Positions 12,677 to 28,098 of a stretch of 64,000 nt of DNA are shown in pieces. Below the pieces are notes generated by a model, which ran no database searches, was not told the origin of the DNA, and was given only the letters and a program-made list of their open reading frames with translations. The DNA comes from Phaeotremella fagi (Eukaryota; Basidiomycota; Tremellomycetes; Tremellales; Phaeotremellaceae). A program made the position numbers and the translations under genes. Every line of letters starts with the position of its first letter. Position 1 is the first letter of the stretch. Location of the stretch: the NCBI GenBank assembly GCA_001599715.1, contig BCHU01000005.1:806001-870000 (forward strand), in the 5' to 3' direction.

Positions 12677-15348
12677 GTTGATTGGGGGAAAAGATGGGGC
12701 GGATAATATACTGTTGTTTGGATGGATGATGAAACGTTAGCTTCAACTTGCTTCCAGGTTACGAAGAGAGAGAAACCTACAATTGGTTATCAATCAACCC
12801 TTCATCAAAACAGATCCTTGGAAACGTAAGTTGAACGACAATTGGTGTAACCGTATGCTGTATGCCCAAGACAGATGCGGCTGTAAACCTTCGAGTAGAG
12901 AACGACTTGGCTGGATTTTGAATCAGACTGAAAAGGTGAACGAGATATATTGATTTCGAGAGATCCTTTTCTTCAACGAACAATAACCTTTTTGATTTTA
13001 GAGAAGAGGGGTAGGTGTTTCGGAGACAAAGAGTCGAAGATTTTATTAAAGTAATAATGAAAAGCTATAGAATAAGAAATGATGAAGGCTGGTAAGGGGT
13101 TGAAAGACAATGAATGTTACGAGATGTCCGTAGAGACGTTGGACCTGAGAATAAGAACAAAAAGGATCCTTTCTATTCTTGTGCTTCGGATGTCCAAAAG
13201 TAACGACTACCAACCTTTGAATAGATTGAAAGATTATAGATTGAGAAGCGAGAACGAACCAGTTGGATGGACGTTACGTTGGCTGAACAGATTCAAGGGA
13301 AAAGTCAAGTAATTTGAATTCTACTTGAAGTGCGGAACATGAAGAATAAGGTGAGGTAAGGTATAAACTATAGATATGGAAATGTCTGTTAGATAATAAA
13401 AAGGTCAGGGGTTTGTTGAAATGGGAAAGATGAAATGATGAAATGCAAATGCGATGTGGGTGTGGGTCTCTCGCGAGTTGGTGCGATGAGTATGTAAGGA
13501 CTTTTTTATCGAATAGAACAGAACAGGGTATGAAAAATTGAATAGGTAATTTAGGGATTCATACGAGTAAAGATATGACGGTAAAGAAAAGAAATGTAGG
13601 AAGAAGGAGATTCAGTGGCGAGGCTTGAAAGTCCCAATGGATAACCCAATGGATGGATCGTTCAACCTAATACTGAGTTATTCTGTACGCGACTGCTTTT
13701 CCTTCCGACCCTCCCTTCCCTTACAGGTTGATTCCAAAGTCAAATCACCGACTAGCCTTGTCTTATCCTTGACTACTTTGACTCACTCCTGTCGATCAAT
13801 TAGCCAGGCTAGAGTAAACCAAGGCGGGTGCATCAGATACTTGTAAAGACAAGGCGAGTGACTGCACCGTCACCGGTCATCAAACAAACAACCAAACCTC
13901 GATAAATGACTAAATAACAACTACATCGTATCTCTACAGTCTTCCATCTAAGAATTCCTAACCAAAACCAGCAATCCATCGATTCCAGCAACGCTCATCT
14001 AATATTAAAGAACGAGGCGCCAACGCCAACATGAATCAAAAGATGAAAAGCCACTTCTATCAGCGGCACATGGAAGCAAGAACAGCATCTCAGTTGGACA
14101 TCTTACGATCCAATCCCACTGAACGCCGTCAGCCAGCCAAAAGACAGCCACTAAATTATTTCATGAACAAGTGAGAAATTCTTGAGCAGATCCAAAGGCA
14201 CCAGATAAAGGAAAGTTTTCTTTCAGTAGATCCAAGAAAAGCCAGTGGCGTTTGGGTTGTTCGTCTGATAGACTTTACATAGAATGGGTATCCGATCGTC
14301 TAGAAAGGGTAGACTTGATGGCTTTCAATGTTGGAATAAGTTGCGGGGCCTGTTGGATAGAGATGACTTTATCTTCAATCTGTCATTGCAGTTCCATTCA
14401 TTCTTTGGACATAGTCATCCATTTCGCTTCGTACATGCGAATTCAGTTATACATAAATCCATAATTAGCTACCGAGAGTTTTCATTTAGGATCCTCAAGT
14501 CTGGACAACTGGGATCTTGTCAAGACGTCTGATCCTCACAAACAAACAAGTTGTTTACTTGTTTACATTGCAATCTATCCTCTGTCATGTTCAATTGAAT
14601 CTTTCGTCATCGTTACAACGCTCCACAGTGCCTTGATTAAACTACGGAGAGTAAACAAAGCTATCTTGGACTAACAACGCTCCCTTGGTAAGGCTCTCAT
14701 CTAACAGTGACTGAAATTACTTAATCTATGCTGTAACCTTCTCGTATCTCAGGAACGCGTCAACAACAAACTAAGTTAAGTATAAGTACTTTGCTTACTT
14801 ACTCACAACTTACCAAACAAACGGTCGTCATTCAAGAAACCAAGACGCGTTTGTTTGGTTGACATTTCCCATTCTTCGGTACGAGGATGACGTCCATCGT
14901 TAGTGTCCCAATTGAATGCATCGTAGCTGTGCAGCGAAACGTAGCAAGGATGCTAAGACCCAGTTAGTGATCACAGCTTTTTTTATCTGATGTCATTTCG
15001 CATAAATAATAAGATGGTTCATTTACATAATTACATACGAGATAGGAACGGGCTGGTCAAAGTGGATGTCAACCAGTTTTTCGGTTCCGTTTGTTCAGTC
15101 ACTCTGCTGTCGTAACGTACTTCGTTGCCGAAACTTAGATATGAAGATTCATCCAATGAGGCAAAGAAAAGTGATTTGAAAACCACAAGTTGTCCTTCCT
15201 ATGAAGCAGCAGTCTCCGTTCACAACATGTACTACATCAATCAAACAATTATAATCGCAAGAAACCCCAAAGTGTCCACCGAGATCAATCATCAATCCAC
15301 CACCACGACAACCTACAAGAAAGCAACTCCCTCAAACAACCACTCCAT
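12677..15348. other. 2.7-kb gene-poor interval upstream of CDC25
   Basis: Longest stretch without an assignable gene. Open frames at 13079-13312, 13625-13846 and 14252-14532 (+) show no family features and I do not call them. The part next to 12677 should be the CDC25 promoter and leader. Forkhead-like words occur at about 14538-14567 and 14650-14660. Two exon-like minus-strand segments at 14814-15094 are described separately. Confidence 0.5.
14814..15094 (-). other. Two-exon coding-like segment of unknown gene or relic
   Basis: Minus-strand segment 15039-15094 reads in frame into a GTATGT donor. A 112-base intron follows, with a CTAAC-type branch sequence and a GCACAG acceptor, and then exon 14814-14926 ending at a GTAAGT donor. 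The joined peptide contains VDIHFDQPVPISYDAFNWD and DGRHPRTEEWEMSTKQTRLG, which looks like real protein. A possible last exon (14697-14710) would add four residues and a TGA. No ATG is found: the frame upstream is closed by a TGA at 15095-15097. It may be a small gene with an unusual 5' end or a gene relic. I do not recognise the family. Confidence 0.35.
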
Positions 15349-16322
15349 TCAAGCTTTGACAAAACTCAAAGTAATCCTATCATCTTCAGTATAGACATGA
15401 CCAACCAAAGATTGTCCAAGAGCATTGACGTCTGCAGCTTTACCAGCGATCCAAAGGAAATCACCGGGATACCAATAGAAATTAGTGTCTGTCCTCACTC
15501 CTCCGGAATTTGGGAATTCGATCGTCACGACACTATCAATTACTCAGTTGGCCTTTGTATACGATATTCAGAAGTTGAGAGTCTACTTACCCAGGATTAC
15601 CAGTTATCGTGAATAGTCCTTCACCGCCTGCCGAACCTGCAATCGTAGCGACACTACATTATCGTCAGTAAAACTTAGAGAGTCTATACAGCCAAGGAAA
15701 CACTGATACTCACCTCGTACCAGTACCTCCAACCTGTCCAGATCCACCCATATAAACCGAAACATAAATATATCCATTACCGAAATCAACTAAATTCGCT
15801 TGCAAATCTTTATCAACACCAGGTGAAGTGTTACCAGTGATAACGTCAGCTTTAGATAATGACTACAGGAAAGATCAACTCTGAGAATCAAGTCGTGCAG
15901 TGTTAATACTTACTTGCACTAAAGTCGCTAATCCCCATATTGGAGAAGTAACAGCGAAATACCCAGCGAAATTTCCAGTAACACTGAAACTCCCCTGGAT
16001 GTAGGTAGTATCACCAGAAACTCTTGGTGCCAATGCTGAAACGAAAAAAAAATCAATATCAAGGAAAGAAATACAAGAACCAACACCAACCTCTGACTCT
16101 ACTTCCTTCATAAAGCTTCCGTGGGGCTCGTAACGGTAAACCCAACTTCAACCTCTCAGCGTTAGTCAACCCTCCATATCGATCTTGGAATCGACCTTGT
16201 TGGCCCAAAAGTCGATATTCCTGGGAAACTTCGTTGGTAGGTACGAGATTTTGGATTGTTGGGATGGCTTTGACGAAAATCACCAAACTAATCGTCAGGA
16301 TCAAACGATATAGTTTGTTCAT
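15349..16322 (-). CDS. Orphan secreted protein
   Basis: Starts at the ATG at 16320-16322 with a signal peptide (MNKLYRLILTISLVIFVKA). A mature N-terminus follows with PTIQNLVP and a basic region, GLTNAERLKLGLPLRAPRKL. This layout is common in basidiomycete secreted orphans. The spliced mature part includes ALAPRVSGDTTYIQGSFSV, FAGYFAVTSPIWGLATLV and GNGYIYVSVYMGGSGQVGG, then FYWYPGDFLWIAGKA, ending SFVKA before the TGA at 15349-15351. Five exons join in frame with standard GT/AG borders; the first donor is GTTGGT. The glycine-, threonine- and aromatic-rich beta-like sequence suggests an extracellular globular domain, but I know no family for it. No cysteines are evident in the mature part. 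Function unknown. Confidence 0.75.
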
Positions 16323-16359
16323 CGTGACTTTCTTGACTCTTCTTCATCATTTTAAAGTC

Positions 16360-16369
16360 TTTATATATA
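16360..16369 (-). promoter_or_regulatory. TATA-like box of the secreted-protein gene
   Basis: On the minus strand the sequence reads TATATAAAG about 40-48 bases upstream of the ATG at 16322. It is the clearest TATA element of the window and fits a regulated, high-output promoter. Assignment by position only. Confidence 0.45.
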
Positions 16370-17319
16370 CATTCGCTTTTGAATACGTACGGTGATTTGA
16401 TGTACGAGTATATCACTTCGAATTTATGGTAACGTTCAGACGAAAACTGATGACTCCCGCCACATCTTTGATATATGGTACAAATCTCGATATAATCCGT
16501 ATTTCCTCTCTAAGATTAAACGTGGTACCTTCGTTACTCCTCTGAATGGCAGGTTAGATGGACATGGACATGTGGTACCTCACGAACATTTTCAAGTCAA
16601 CGCTCATGCAGTTGTCGCCCAAATCATCTTGTGATACATCAATCGACTCTGCCACACCACACCACACCACACCCGATGTTAACATCAAAATCTGAAAGGC
16701 ATATCGTTAAGACAACATGAACCTCCTACGTGATCTTCAATACACTCATTAACTTTAGACTCTAGGAAAATCGAACAGAATCTGATTGGACGTTTCAACT
16801 TCTGTTGATCTCACGATAACATCTGTAACCTTGTACCTGTTCATCTCTGATAATCATACATTGCCGTGGCTGAATGGGCGTTCGAAGGCTGATATCAGTG
16901 GTGTTGCATACATAACATCAAACAGGAAGTACAAATGGAAAAAAATACTGATTGATTATCATCCTCGGTTTCGTGTATTCGAAATCAGTGCACGAGGGCG
17001 TTCTGACTAGGTGCCACTGATCTCCAAATCGCTGAAGTGACTATCGTGTCTACACGGTTTAAGTACAATCCCTAAGAACTCCCTGCCTAGTCCAAAATCG
17101 ATAGGTGTCATCTCCATCATCTGTCTTCGTCTCTTGGGAATGATGTGACCACATGGGAGAGATCGAAAAGTCGCTGCCTAAAGGTGAAAAGTAAAAGGGA
17201 GGAGCGAATAAAGGATGACTGGATAGAAGACCAGTAAAGTTGAATGAGAACATTAGATTCAATTTCAACATCAACATCAACTCAAACAAAATCTCAAAAC
17301 AAGAGCTATCCAACTCGCC
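16370..17319. other. Divergent intergenic region
   Basis: Holds the promoters of the secreted-protein gene (-) and the ZCCHC10-like gene (+). A short ACACC microsatellite lies near 16650-16672. Open frames at 16786-17010 (+) and 17059-17388 (-) show no recognisable features. Confidence 0.45.
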
Positions 17320-18022
17320 ATGTACGCCAGAGGACCACCCAAACAACTCCAAAATTCGAACAAAGCAGGTCCAAATACGAGATGTCAAGTGAGTCCAATC
17401 AAATCTTCCCTATAAACCCAGAAACCCGATCAATGTGTAAATGAAAGTAACCGTCCTTTCTTCGAACAGAAATGTCTTAAACTAGGTCATCACACGTTCG
17501 AATGTACCAATTCAAGACCCTACGTCCCCCGACCATCTCGCACGAAACAACTTTCCCAAGGTGTGAAAGCGCGTGATCGACCTTCTGTCGAACTTCCCGA
17601 GGAATTCAGGACTAGCACGAATAGTGGGATGGGTTTGGCTGATAAGATTCTTAAAGCCAAGGAAGAGGCACGGGAGAAGGAACGTTTGAAACTGGCTGGA
17701 AAGGGGAAGAAGGTTTCGAAAAAGTGAGTTTTGGGTTTGTGGGGTTGTTGGCTGATTCATTAGGGATTCGAGATCTGAGTCTGGTTCTGATTCTGAGTCT
17801 GGTTCGGATTCTGATTCTGGGTCTGGATCTGGATCTGAATCATCTCGTTCTCGTTCACCTCGAAAGAAAGTTCGTCGAAGATCACCTTCACCGTCCTCCG
17901 ATTCCGATTCGAGATCGCCCTCGCCCTCGCCACCCAGACGTCGGAGACGATCAACTTCAAGTTCAAGTGGAGGCAGGAGTAAGAGTCCTATAAGGAAGGA
18001 AAGACACTATAGCGAAGATTAA
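17320..18022 (+). CDS. ZCCHC10-like zinc-knuckle protein with SR-type tail
   Basis: The N-terminus MYARGPPKQLQNSNKAGPNT leads into a CCHC knuckle CQKCLKLGHHTFEC (CX2CX4HX4C) that is completed across the first intron. The next residues, TNSRPYVPRPSRTKQL, match the ZCCHC10 family, in which the knuckle sits at the extreme N-terminus. A Lys/Glu-rich helix (ADKILKAKEEAREKERLKLA) follows. The last exon, from about 17762, encodes Ser/Gly/Asp repeats and an RS/SP-rich tail ending RKERHYSED. This composition suggests a nuclear RNA-binding or splicing-associated protein (inference). The start is the first ATG, at 17320-17322. The gene converges on MRS6, with only about 50 bases between the two stops. 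Confidence 0.85.
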
Positions 18023-18071
18023 GTGATATGCATATTGTACAACAAACAAGGCAATGAAATATATTGTCATA

Positions 18072-19855
18072 TCAAAAATCATCCTCATCAGGTTCTTCAC
18101 CTTCTTCAAGATTCTTCTCGAAAAATCCAAATTTCTCGGGATTGTCTTTCCCAACTATAGCCCAAAATGCTTTTTCACCTTGTTCAGCTTCCCAATCTAA
18201 ACCTTCTGTCAATAGTTGATCTCCTTTATATGTGTCCACGACGATTATATTAGCTGAAACAGGTGTCGTTGGGTTATCAAGATTTTTATGCGAAAAATAG
18301 TAGGCTTCGAAAAGTGGTTCTGTTTTCAGACGGTCAAGGTATTGTGTGAAAATTTCTTTGGGCGGTTTCTCTGTTACAGAGACTTGTTTACTGAGATAGA
18401 GGATGTCTTTGGTCGGATGAGCGATGCGTCTTATGATTCGTTCAAGATTGACTTACATTGACCGGATGGACAGCTACCAGTTCCTTCACCCATCAGTAAA
18501 GCCCGTACAACATGTCCGTCGTCCTCAGGCGGGAAAACGATCACCGCAGTATCGTCCCTCCCTTCATCCTCTATCTTCTCCGTCTCGTCGTCAGAGATAT
18601 CATTTCGGGAACGTTTCAGTACCTCCGGTAAGGAAGATAGGACAACGATACCATGAGCAGTTATCAACTTTTCGGTGGTTTCTGATGAAAAAAGTAAATC
18701 TTGAGGTAGATGATCGACAGATGAGATGATATGTTTAGCGACGATTGGTCGTGGATGACAAGGCAGTTTTATCTTTATCGACGAATCCGATGTATCGATA
18801 GATTCAGGTTTACCTGAAGAACCTAGAACATAAGTACCAGCGTAAACCGCACAAGCTCTAAAAAGATTCCAAAAAGCACATCAACAAGATCCCAAATGAA
18901 TCAGAAATGTCTGGACATACCGACAGAAACCTTGTGCTACCTCACCAGCACCTCCATATTGACCAATCAAAAAAGCTGAACTACCATATCGACCTATCGA
19001 ACGTAGATATCGTCTAGTCCTTTGTAGAGTCGAAAGAGTTGGGTCGTTCTCGGTATCACAATGTGAGATAGCGAATGTTATCGAATAAGCTAAATTCGAA
19101 GGTAGAAGGAAACTTTCTTTCAGAAATTCGACAATCGGTTGAGATTCTTTACCTAGACGTAGAAGTCAACATACGTTTTTAATGCTTGACAGGAATGGCC
19201 CTAGACTTACCAATCAACACAGGATCAGATTCGAATTCGCCCGCAGCGAATAACAAGAACTTCATTAATCTTCGCTTATCAATTAAACTGATTGATTTAT
19301 CCTTGAACACCTGTTCTTTACTTCCAGGAACTTTTTTCAGCATACCACCACTACCACCACCAATCTCCTCATAGATGGAAACACTATCCAACATCCTGAA
19401 ACTGACATATTTACTAACATCCGAATTGATCAACGTGGTAATCAAAGAACCTCTTGATGGGAGAATACTAGGGAACAAAGAAATTGCGTATCTTCGTTTA
19501 TTGGATTCGAGTGATGGCGGTAGTGGGGTCGTACTGGCCTGAGTATATCTTTTAATTTGAGATTTGAGATATGTCGATGAAGATTCTGATTCTGATTCTG
19601 GGTCTGCGGTTGATGAACGGTCTGATACCCATTGTTCCAATTCATCAAGTGTTAAACTGGCTTGTTCACCTCCGTAATATTCATTTGGATCTATGTGAAG
19701 TACTGATTTACCAATTTTAGCTAGAGAGCTGTTGAATATGTTGTTAGCTCTGCTCTACCTCTGGAAAGACTGTTTGATACCCACGCAGCAGCTATGCTCT
19801 CCGATAAACCAGTACCAATAACTATAACATCGTATTCATCTGATTCTAATTCCAT
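18072..19855 (-). CDS. MRS6: Rab escort protein (Mrs6/REP), GDI superfamily
   Basis: Presents newly made Rab GTPases to geranylgeranyl transferase II and delivers them to membranes. The N-terminus SDEYDVIVIGTGLSESIAAA is the GDI/REP dinucleotide-fold signature, followed by GKSVLHIDPNEYYGGEQASL. The exon 19179-19640 includes NKRRYAISLFPSILPSRGSL and YVSFRMLDSV, as in REP/GDI. A later exon includes RRYLRSIGRYGSSAFLIGQY, and the tail is acidic (NLEEGEEPDEDDF). The start is set at the ATG at 19853-19855 because the in-frame extension to 19915 has no ATG. Insertions between the conserved blocks are typical of REP rather than the shorter RabGDI, which supports Mrs6. Confidence 0.88.
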
Positions 19856-20059
19856 AGTAATGGTGGTGGTGGTGGTGTCGTTACTCGAGTCTTCGTCATC
19901 ATCACCACCACACAAATAACCCCCTTATTTCATCCACCCTTTATCGACGTGTCGTCTGAACCATCTTTCTTCTCCTACATTCAACTGTCTTCTTTCTTCC
20001 TCTTTCTCTTATTATAACAAGACACAAGAACATATAATTCTTGACCGTCCACTGAAAAA

Positions 20060-20919
20060 ATGGCTACCTCACTAGCCGTCCCAGTGGCCTACATAACAGT
20101 CCTCCTAACAGCCTTCCTAATCTTCGCGAGGATCTATCGACGAAGGAGACTGGGTGAGTTGTGAATCGCCTTAACCGACCTAGTTAAAAAAACAAACAAT
20201 CTAACCTCACCCCAGTCGAGAAAACATCTTTCGAACCATGGTTCCCCCTCCACCCCTCTCGAGACATCTACATCACCCTCCTCCAAGCCGACCCCCCAGT
20301 CCCCGACTCCCTCTTAAAATCAGCTCTCCTAGTACGAGCAACAGCCGACGTCAAAAGAATCTGGCGTCTCCGAGACGATAAAACAGCTTTAACGATCTTA
20401 CATACAAAGGGATCAGTTGGTGATGATACCATGTCAAGATTCGCTGCTGCAGAGAAAGAACTTGAAGCTGAGATCGTTGATGTCGTTAGTGAAGCTAATA
20501 GTTTTAGGGAGGGGTGGGGGGGAATGATTTTCGCGACGGCTAGTGAGATGGCTATGGCTGAGAAGACTAGGGATGCGGTCATGACTATACCTAGGATGAA
20601 GGCTCATGAGGGTAAGTGTTTTGATTTTTGGGAACAATGAGTATCCCTCCCTAACAAAAACTTTTAGATAAACTTTTAGCTGTTCGTGCTCAATATCTCC
20701 CTGATCAACCTTTACTTGGTCCAGCAACCATCATCTCAACAAACGGTCTTGAATCTGGTACGAAAACTCCACCGAATCCCAAAAACGGTCCTAAACCCAT
20801 CCCATTACCTGAACTTAAAGTGAGATGTCATCTTATATATGTGTCTTATATGTGTTTTCAATTAACCCCAAGTCCTATAGATAACCCCATCAAAGAAGAA
20901 AGGAAAGAAGAAGAATTGA
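20060..20919 (+). CDS. SEC66: Sec66/Sec71 subunit of the Sec63 post-translational translocation complex
   Basis: ER membrane protein that works with Sec62/Sec63/Sec72 in post-translational import. A single N-terminal membrane segment (VAYITVLLTAFLIFARIYRR) is followed by EKTSFEPWFPLHPSRDIYIT, the Sec66 signature, then LLKSALLVRATADVKRIWRL and a helical domain. Introns: after codon RRL, after MKAHE and after PELK. Splicing the last intron (20820-20880) yields a compact Lys-rich end, ITPSKKKGKKKN, with TGA at 20917-20919. I prefer this to the unspliced frame, which runs on to 21083 without a stop. The start is the ATG at 20060, about 200 bases from the divergent MRS6 start. Confidence 0.9.
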
Positions 20920-21243
20920 TCATCAGTTTATGTATTGAACGAAAACCCAAGAGATTCCTAATCGAGCTATGCGTATGCATTCCTGATAGGACGGTTAAAT
21001 GTCTGCAGTGTCGCCCCCAAACAGAAACAGAAACATCACCACACCATCCGCGATCTGACAAATACATAGAAAATCTTTTTTAATGAATATAACGGAAAAA
21101 AACTGAACCAAACACATAAAAGAAAGTGGGTAAAAAGTAAGAAACATAAATAAAAATAAAAACACCCATTGAATCTTCTTTCTTTTTTGAATGAACCTTT
21201 GATTTTTAATGAATCAAAGTTAAGTTAAAAACATAATTCCTTT

Positions 21244-25660
<4,417 letters not shown>

Positions 25661-27282
25661 GATAAATGCGAGTTAGTGTTGCAGATGATAAAGTGGTACC
25701 CGTGGGAATGAGATAGGATGGGAAGTGGAAATGTGGAATACCAGATTACAAACCACTCGCTGTGGTAGTGTTTCGCTGGGAACTGTTAATTATTCCGAGG
25801 TATTGGTATTAATAGGTGGATAGAGGGTGATGAAGAGTAGTGAGAGTAGTAGTTGAGGTATATGTATTGATAGGATATGAGAAATAGATGATAGATGTAT
25901 GTTGAGTTGACTACTGTCTATATGCTGTACTCTCTACTCACTCCTACTGTACTCATCATCTAACGCTTAACAGCGTCACAAGTCGGAGTTATGATTGCTA
26001 TTTCGGAGTTATAGTCATGTGGCATGGGAATTCAATCTCGGTGAACCAAATTTCAATTCTATCTCTCTCTCTCTTCCTTCTACTTACATTCACATACATA
26101 CCACTTCATGCATTCATCTATCTATATCCACCCCATCCCAAGTACTCCTCCCTTCTTTTCTCTTCCCCTCTCTCCCCCTCCCTCGACCCTCGGTTCTTAG
26201 ATCCGCGACTAGGAGGACAACCACTCTTTAATCTCACTGATCAGATCTACTCTTGAAAAAGCTAGTAACTCTGTTTCAAAGCATTAAAGAGAGTCCTCCG
26301 CCAGCTCTACCAGGCTGAGCGATTGGTCGTCGTATGAGTCAACCCGTGGAATAATCACCTTTACTCCGAATTCTGAAATCAATTGAAAATCTCGTCTTCG
26401 TAGCTGTTGACGAATCCTTTTTCATGGTTTCGCTTTTAAAATTTCGTTTTGAAATTTTAGTTTGGATTGGCTTGGATTTGTCTGTTTTAGCTTTTTTTTT
26501 GGATGGATCGAATTCGATTTTCATCTTGACGTTCGAGCCGAAATTTCGTTCATTCTTCTTCTTGGATTTCCCCGTTCTATCGCAGAGCAGAACGGGGTTC
26601 TGTTTATATTGTGAGTCTGATTTTCTATTTATTGTTGTTCAATCCCCTTCCTTCACCCTCGAGCTGTGATGACAAACAAACTTTCTAATCATATTCACAC
26701 TGTGCAACTCCTTCGGGGGGATGCGTATACACAACGGTAACTGAGCTCTCAACGACACGATCTATCCTTTTATCTTCATTAAAATATATACCGAGGATAG
26801 AAGCTGACGAGTCTTTAGTTATCTCAATGAACCGAGTTCTGTTTATGCAACTGTATCCTTACAACAACACCTAGTTCTGCAATGCTTTTCTCTAAGCCCA
26901 ATCAATCCTTTACTCCAAACTACAATCCCGTCCCCATCACTAAAGAGACCTAACCGCCAAAAAACACACGGAAAGGCGCTCTCCAAATTGGAGGACAGAG
27001 TAAACAAGAAAACCACCGACTCATGGATTTCGATCTTATTCTTCCATATCGGTCGTGAATAAAGATCGATTGAAGAGACGGGGATATTCCAACCCTCCAT
27101 CCGACCCTTGTATATTGTTTTGCTAGCCATGAATGCATATCGTTATAGACATAAAGATCCCCATTTCCATGAACTCAAAAATCACAGAGTAGATATCATA
27201 AGAAGCATCAAACGTTTTCCCTACACTGATCAACCAAAAGCCCAATCAAACAAAGCCAGGAAATTGAAACGCACCACTGGGA
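25661..27282. other. 1.6-kb intergenic region, UBP15 promoter side
   Basis: Lies upstream of UBP15 and downstream of RAMP4. It holds a long CT-rich tract (about 26059-26190). Open frames at 25995-26256, 26424-26669 and 26843-27130 show no family features. An imperfect inverted repeat at 26212-26299 is listed separately. No gene called. Confidence 0.5.
26212..26299. repeat. Imperfect inverted repeat with 50-base loop
   Basis: The left arm 26212-26232 (GGAGGAC, a four-base bulge, then ACTCTTTAAT) pairs with the right arm 26283-26299, whose reverse complement is GGAGGACTCTCTTTAAT. The two paired blocks are 7 and about 9-10 bp. It could fold as an RNA hairpin on either strand or be an old inverted duplication. 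It lies just outside the CT-rich tract. Confidence 0.45.
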
Positions 27283-27608
27283 TTAATTGCCAAAGAACAT
27301 CATCCGTATCAATTCAACGACGGCTAACGGGTGAGTAAGATAATCAGTATTTCATAGGGATGTCCAAAGGGTCTAGGACTCACTTCCACCGACTAACAAG
27401 AATCCCATCCCTATCAAAACCCACGTAGCGGTACTACGTTTCTGAGATGATCTGGCAGGTCTAGCCGTTCTTTTCCCTTGAGCAGCTCTCGAGGCAAAAT
27501 TTGCGTTTTTACGTTTAATGTCGGCTGCTGTTGGCTAGGGTTGTTACTGTCAGTTCTGTAGTCCTTTTCATGTTGTAGATGAATTGATGTTGAATGTTGA
27601 CATACCAT
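27283..27608 (-). CDS. YSY6: RAMP4/SERP1 (Ysy6-like) Sec61-associated small membrane protein
   Basis: A tail-anchored 64-residue ER protein associated with the translocon and ER stress. Three coding exons: ATG alone (27606-27608), 27384-27534 and 27283-27323, with introns of 71 and 60 bases. The 195 coding bases give 64 residues and a stop. The N-terminal half is basic and matches the RAMP4 pattern (PTAADIKRKNANFASRAAQG). The membrane anchor is ATWVLIGMGFLLVGGTVVEL, ending IRMMFFGN, parallel to the RAMP4 end. Length and layout fit the family. The gene is too short and fragmented to appear as a single open frame, but all joins use canonical borders. Confidence 0.85.
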
Positions 27609-28098
27609 CTTAAATCTGGATTGGTTGTGGATAAGAGATACGGATAGATTAGACGATTGAGTAAAGTTGAAGCTGTTTTTAGAGATGCGTGCTAATTGCG
27701 TTGAAGTAATATATTTCCCTCTTTGATTGATAGTCTGATATCGAATAGACTTGTCTTGTTGTCGTTAATATAGATGTTGTCTGAGTACAATGTTATAATC
27801 TACTTCCACCGCATAGCTGTATCGTCGAAGTCAAATGGTGCTATGTCGTACGCGTGGAGGTGGCAGGTTAATAAATCAATGTGGCACTTGTCACTCGAGC
27901 ACTTCGTAATCAAGGTGACTAAAATCATCATATCATTTAGTCACGATCTCATCGAAACGTAAGATCCTTGACCACTTTGGCACGAAAATGATAAATGCTG
28001 ATCAACTTCATCCATAAGCAAAAATGATTCACTGCGATGTATAAATAAGCGTTCCCAAACTTGAAAGTCATCTTATCCGTCTTGTCCTCACATTCATA
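27609..28098. other. Divergent promoter region RAMP4 / aldo-keto reductase
   Basis: 490 bases with no convincing gene. A TATA-like stretch (GTATAAATAAG) lies at about 28039-28050, roughly 50 bases upstream of the reductase ATG. Confidence 0.45.

Noticed and set aside
13079..13846. Plus-strand frames of 70-80 codons in the CDC25 upstream interval
   Set aside because: Short, no domain-like pattern, no supporting splice signals.
26284..26325. tRNA-like A box on the minus strand (CGCTCAGCCTGGTAGAGC)
   Set aside because: No anticodon stem forms and no B box (GGTTCRANNCC) lies at a workable distance.
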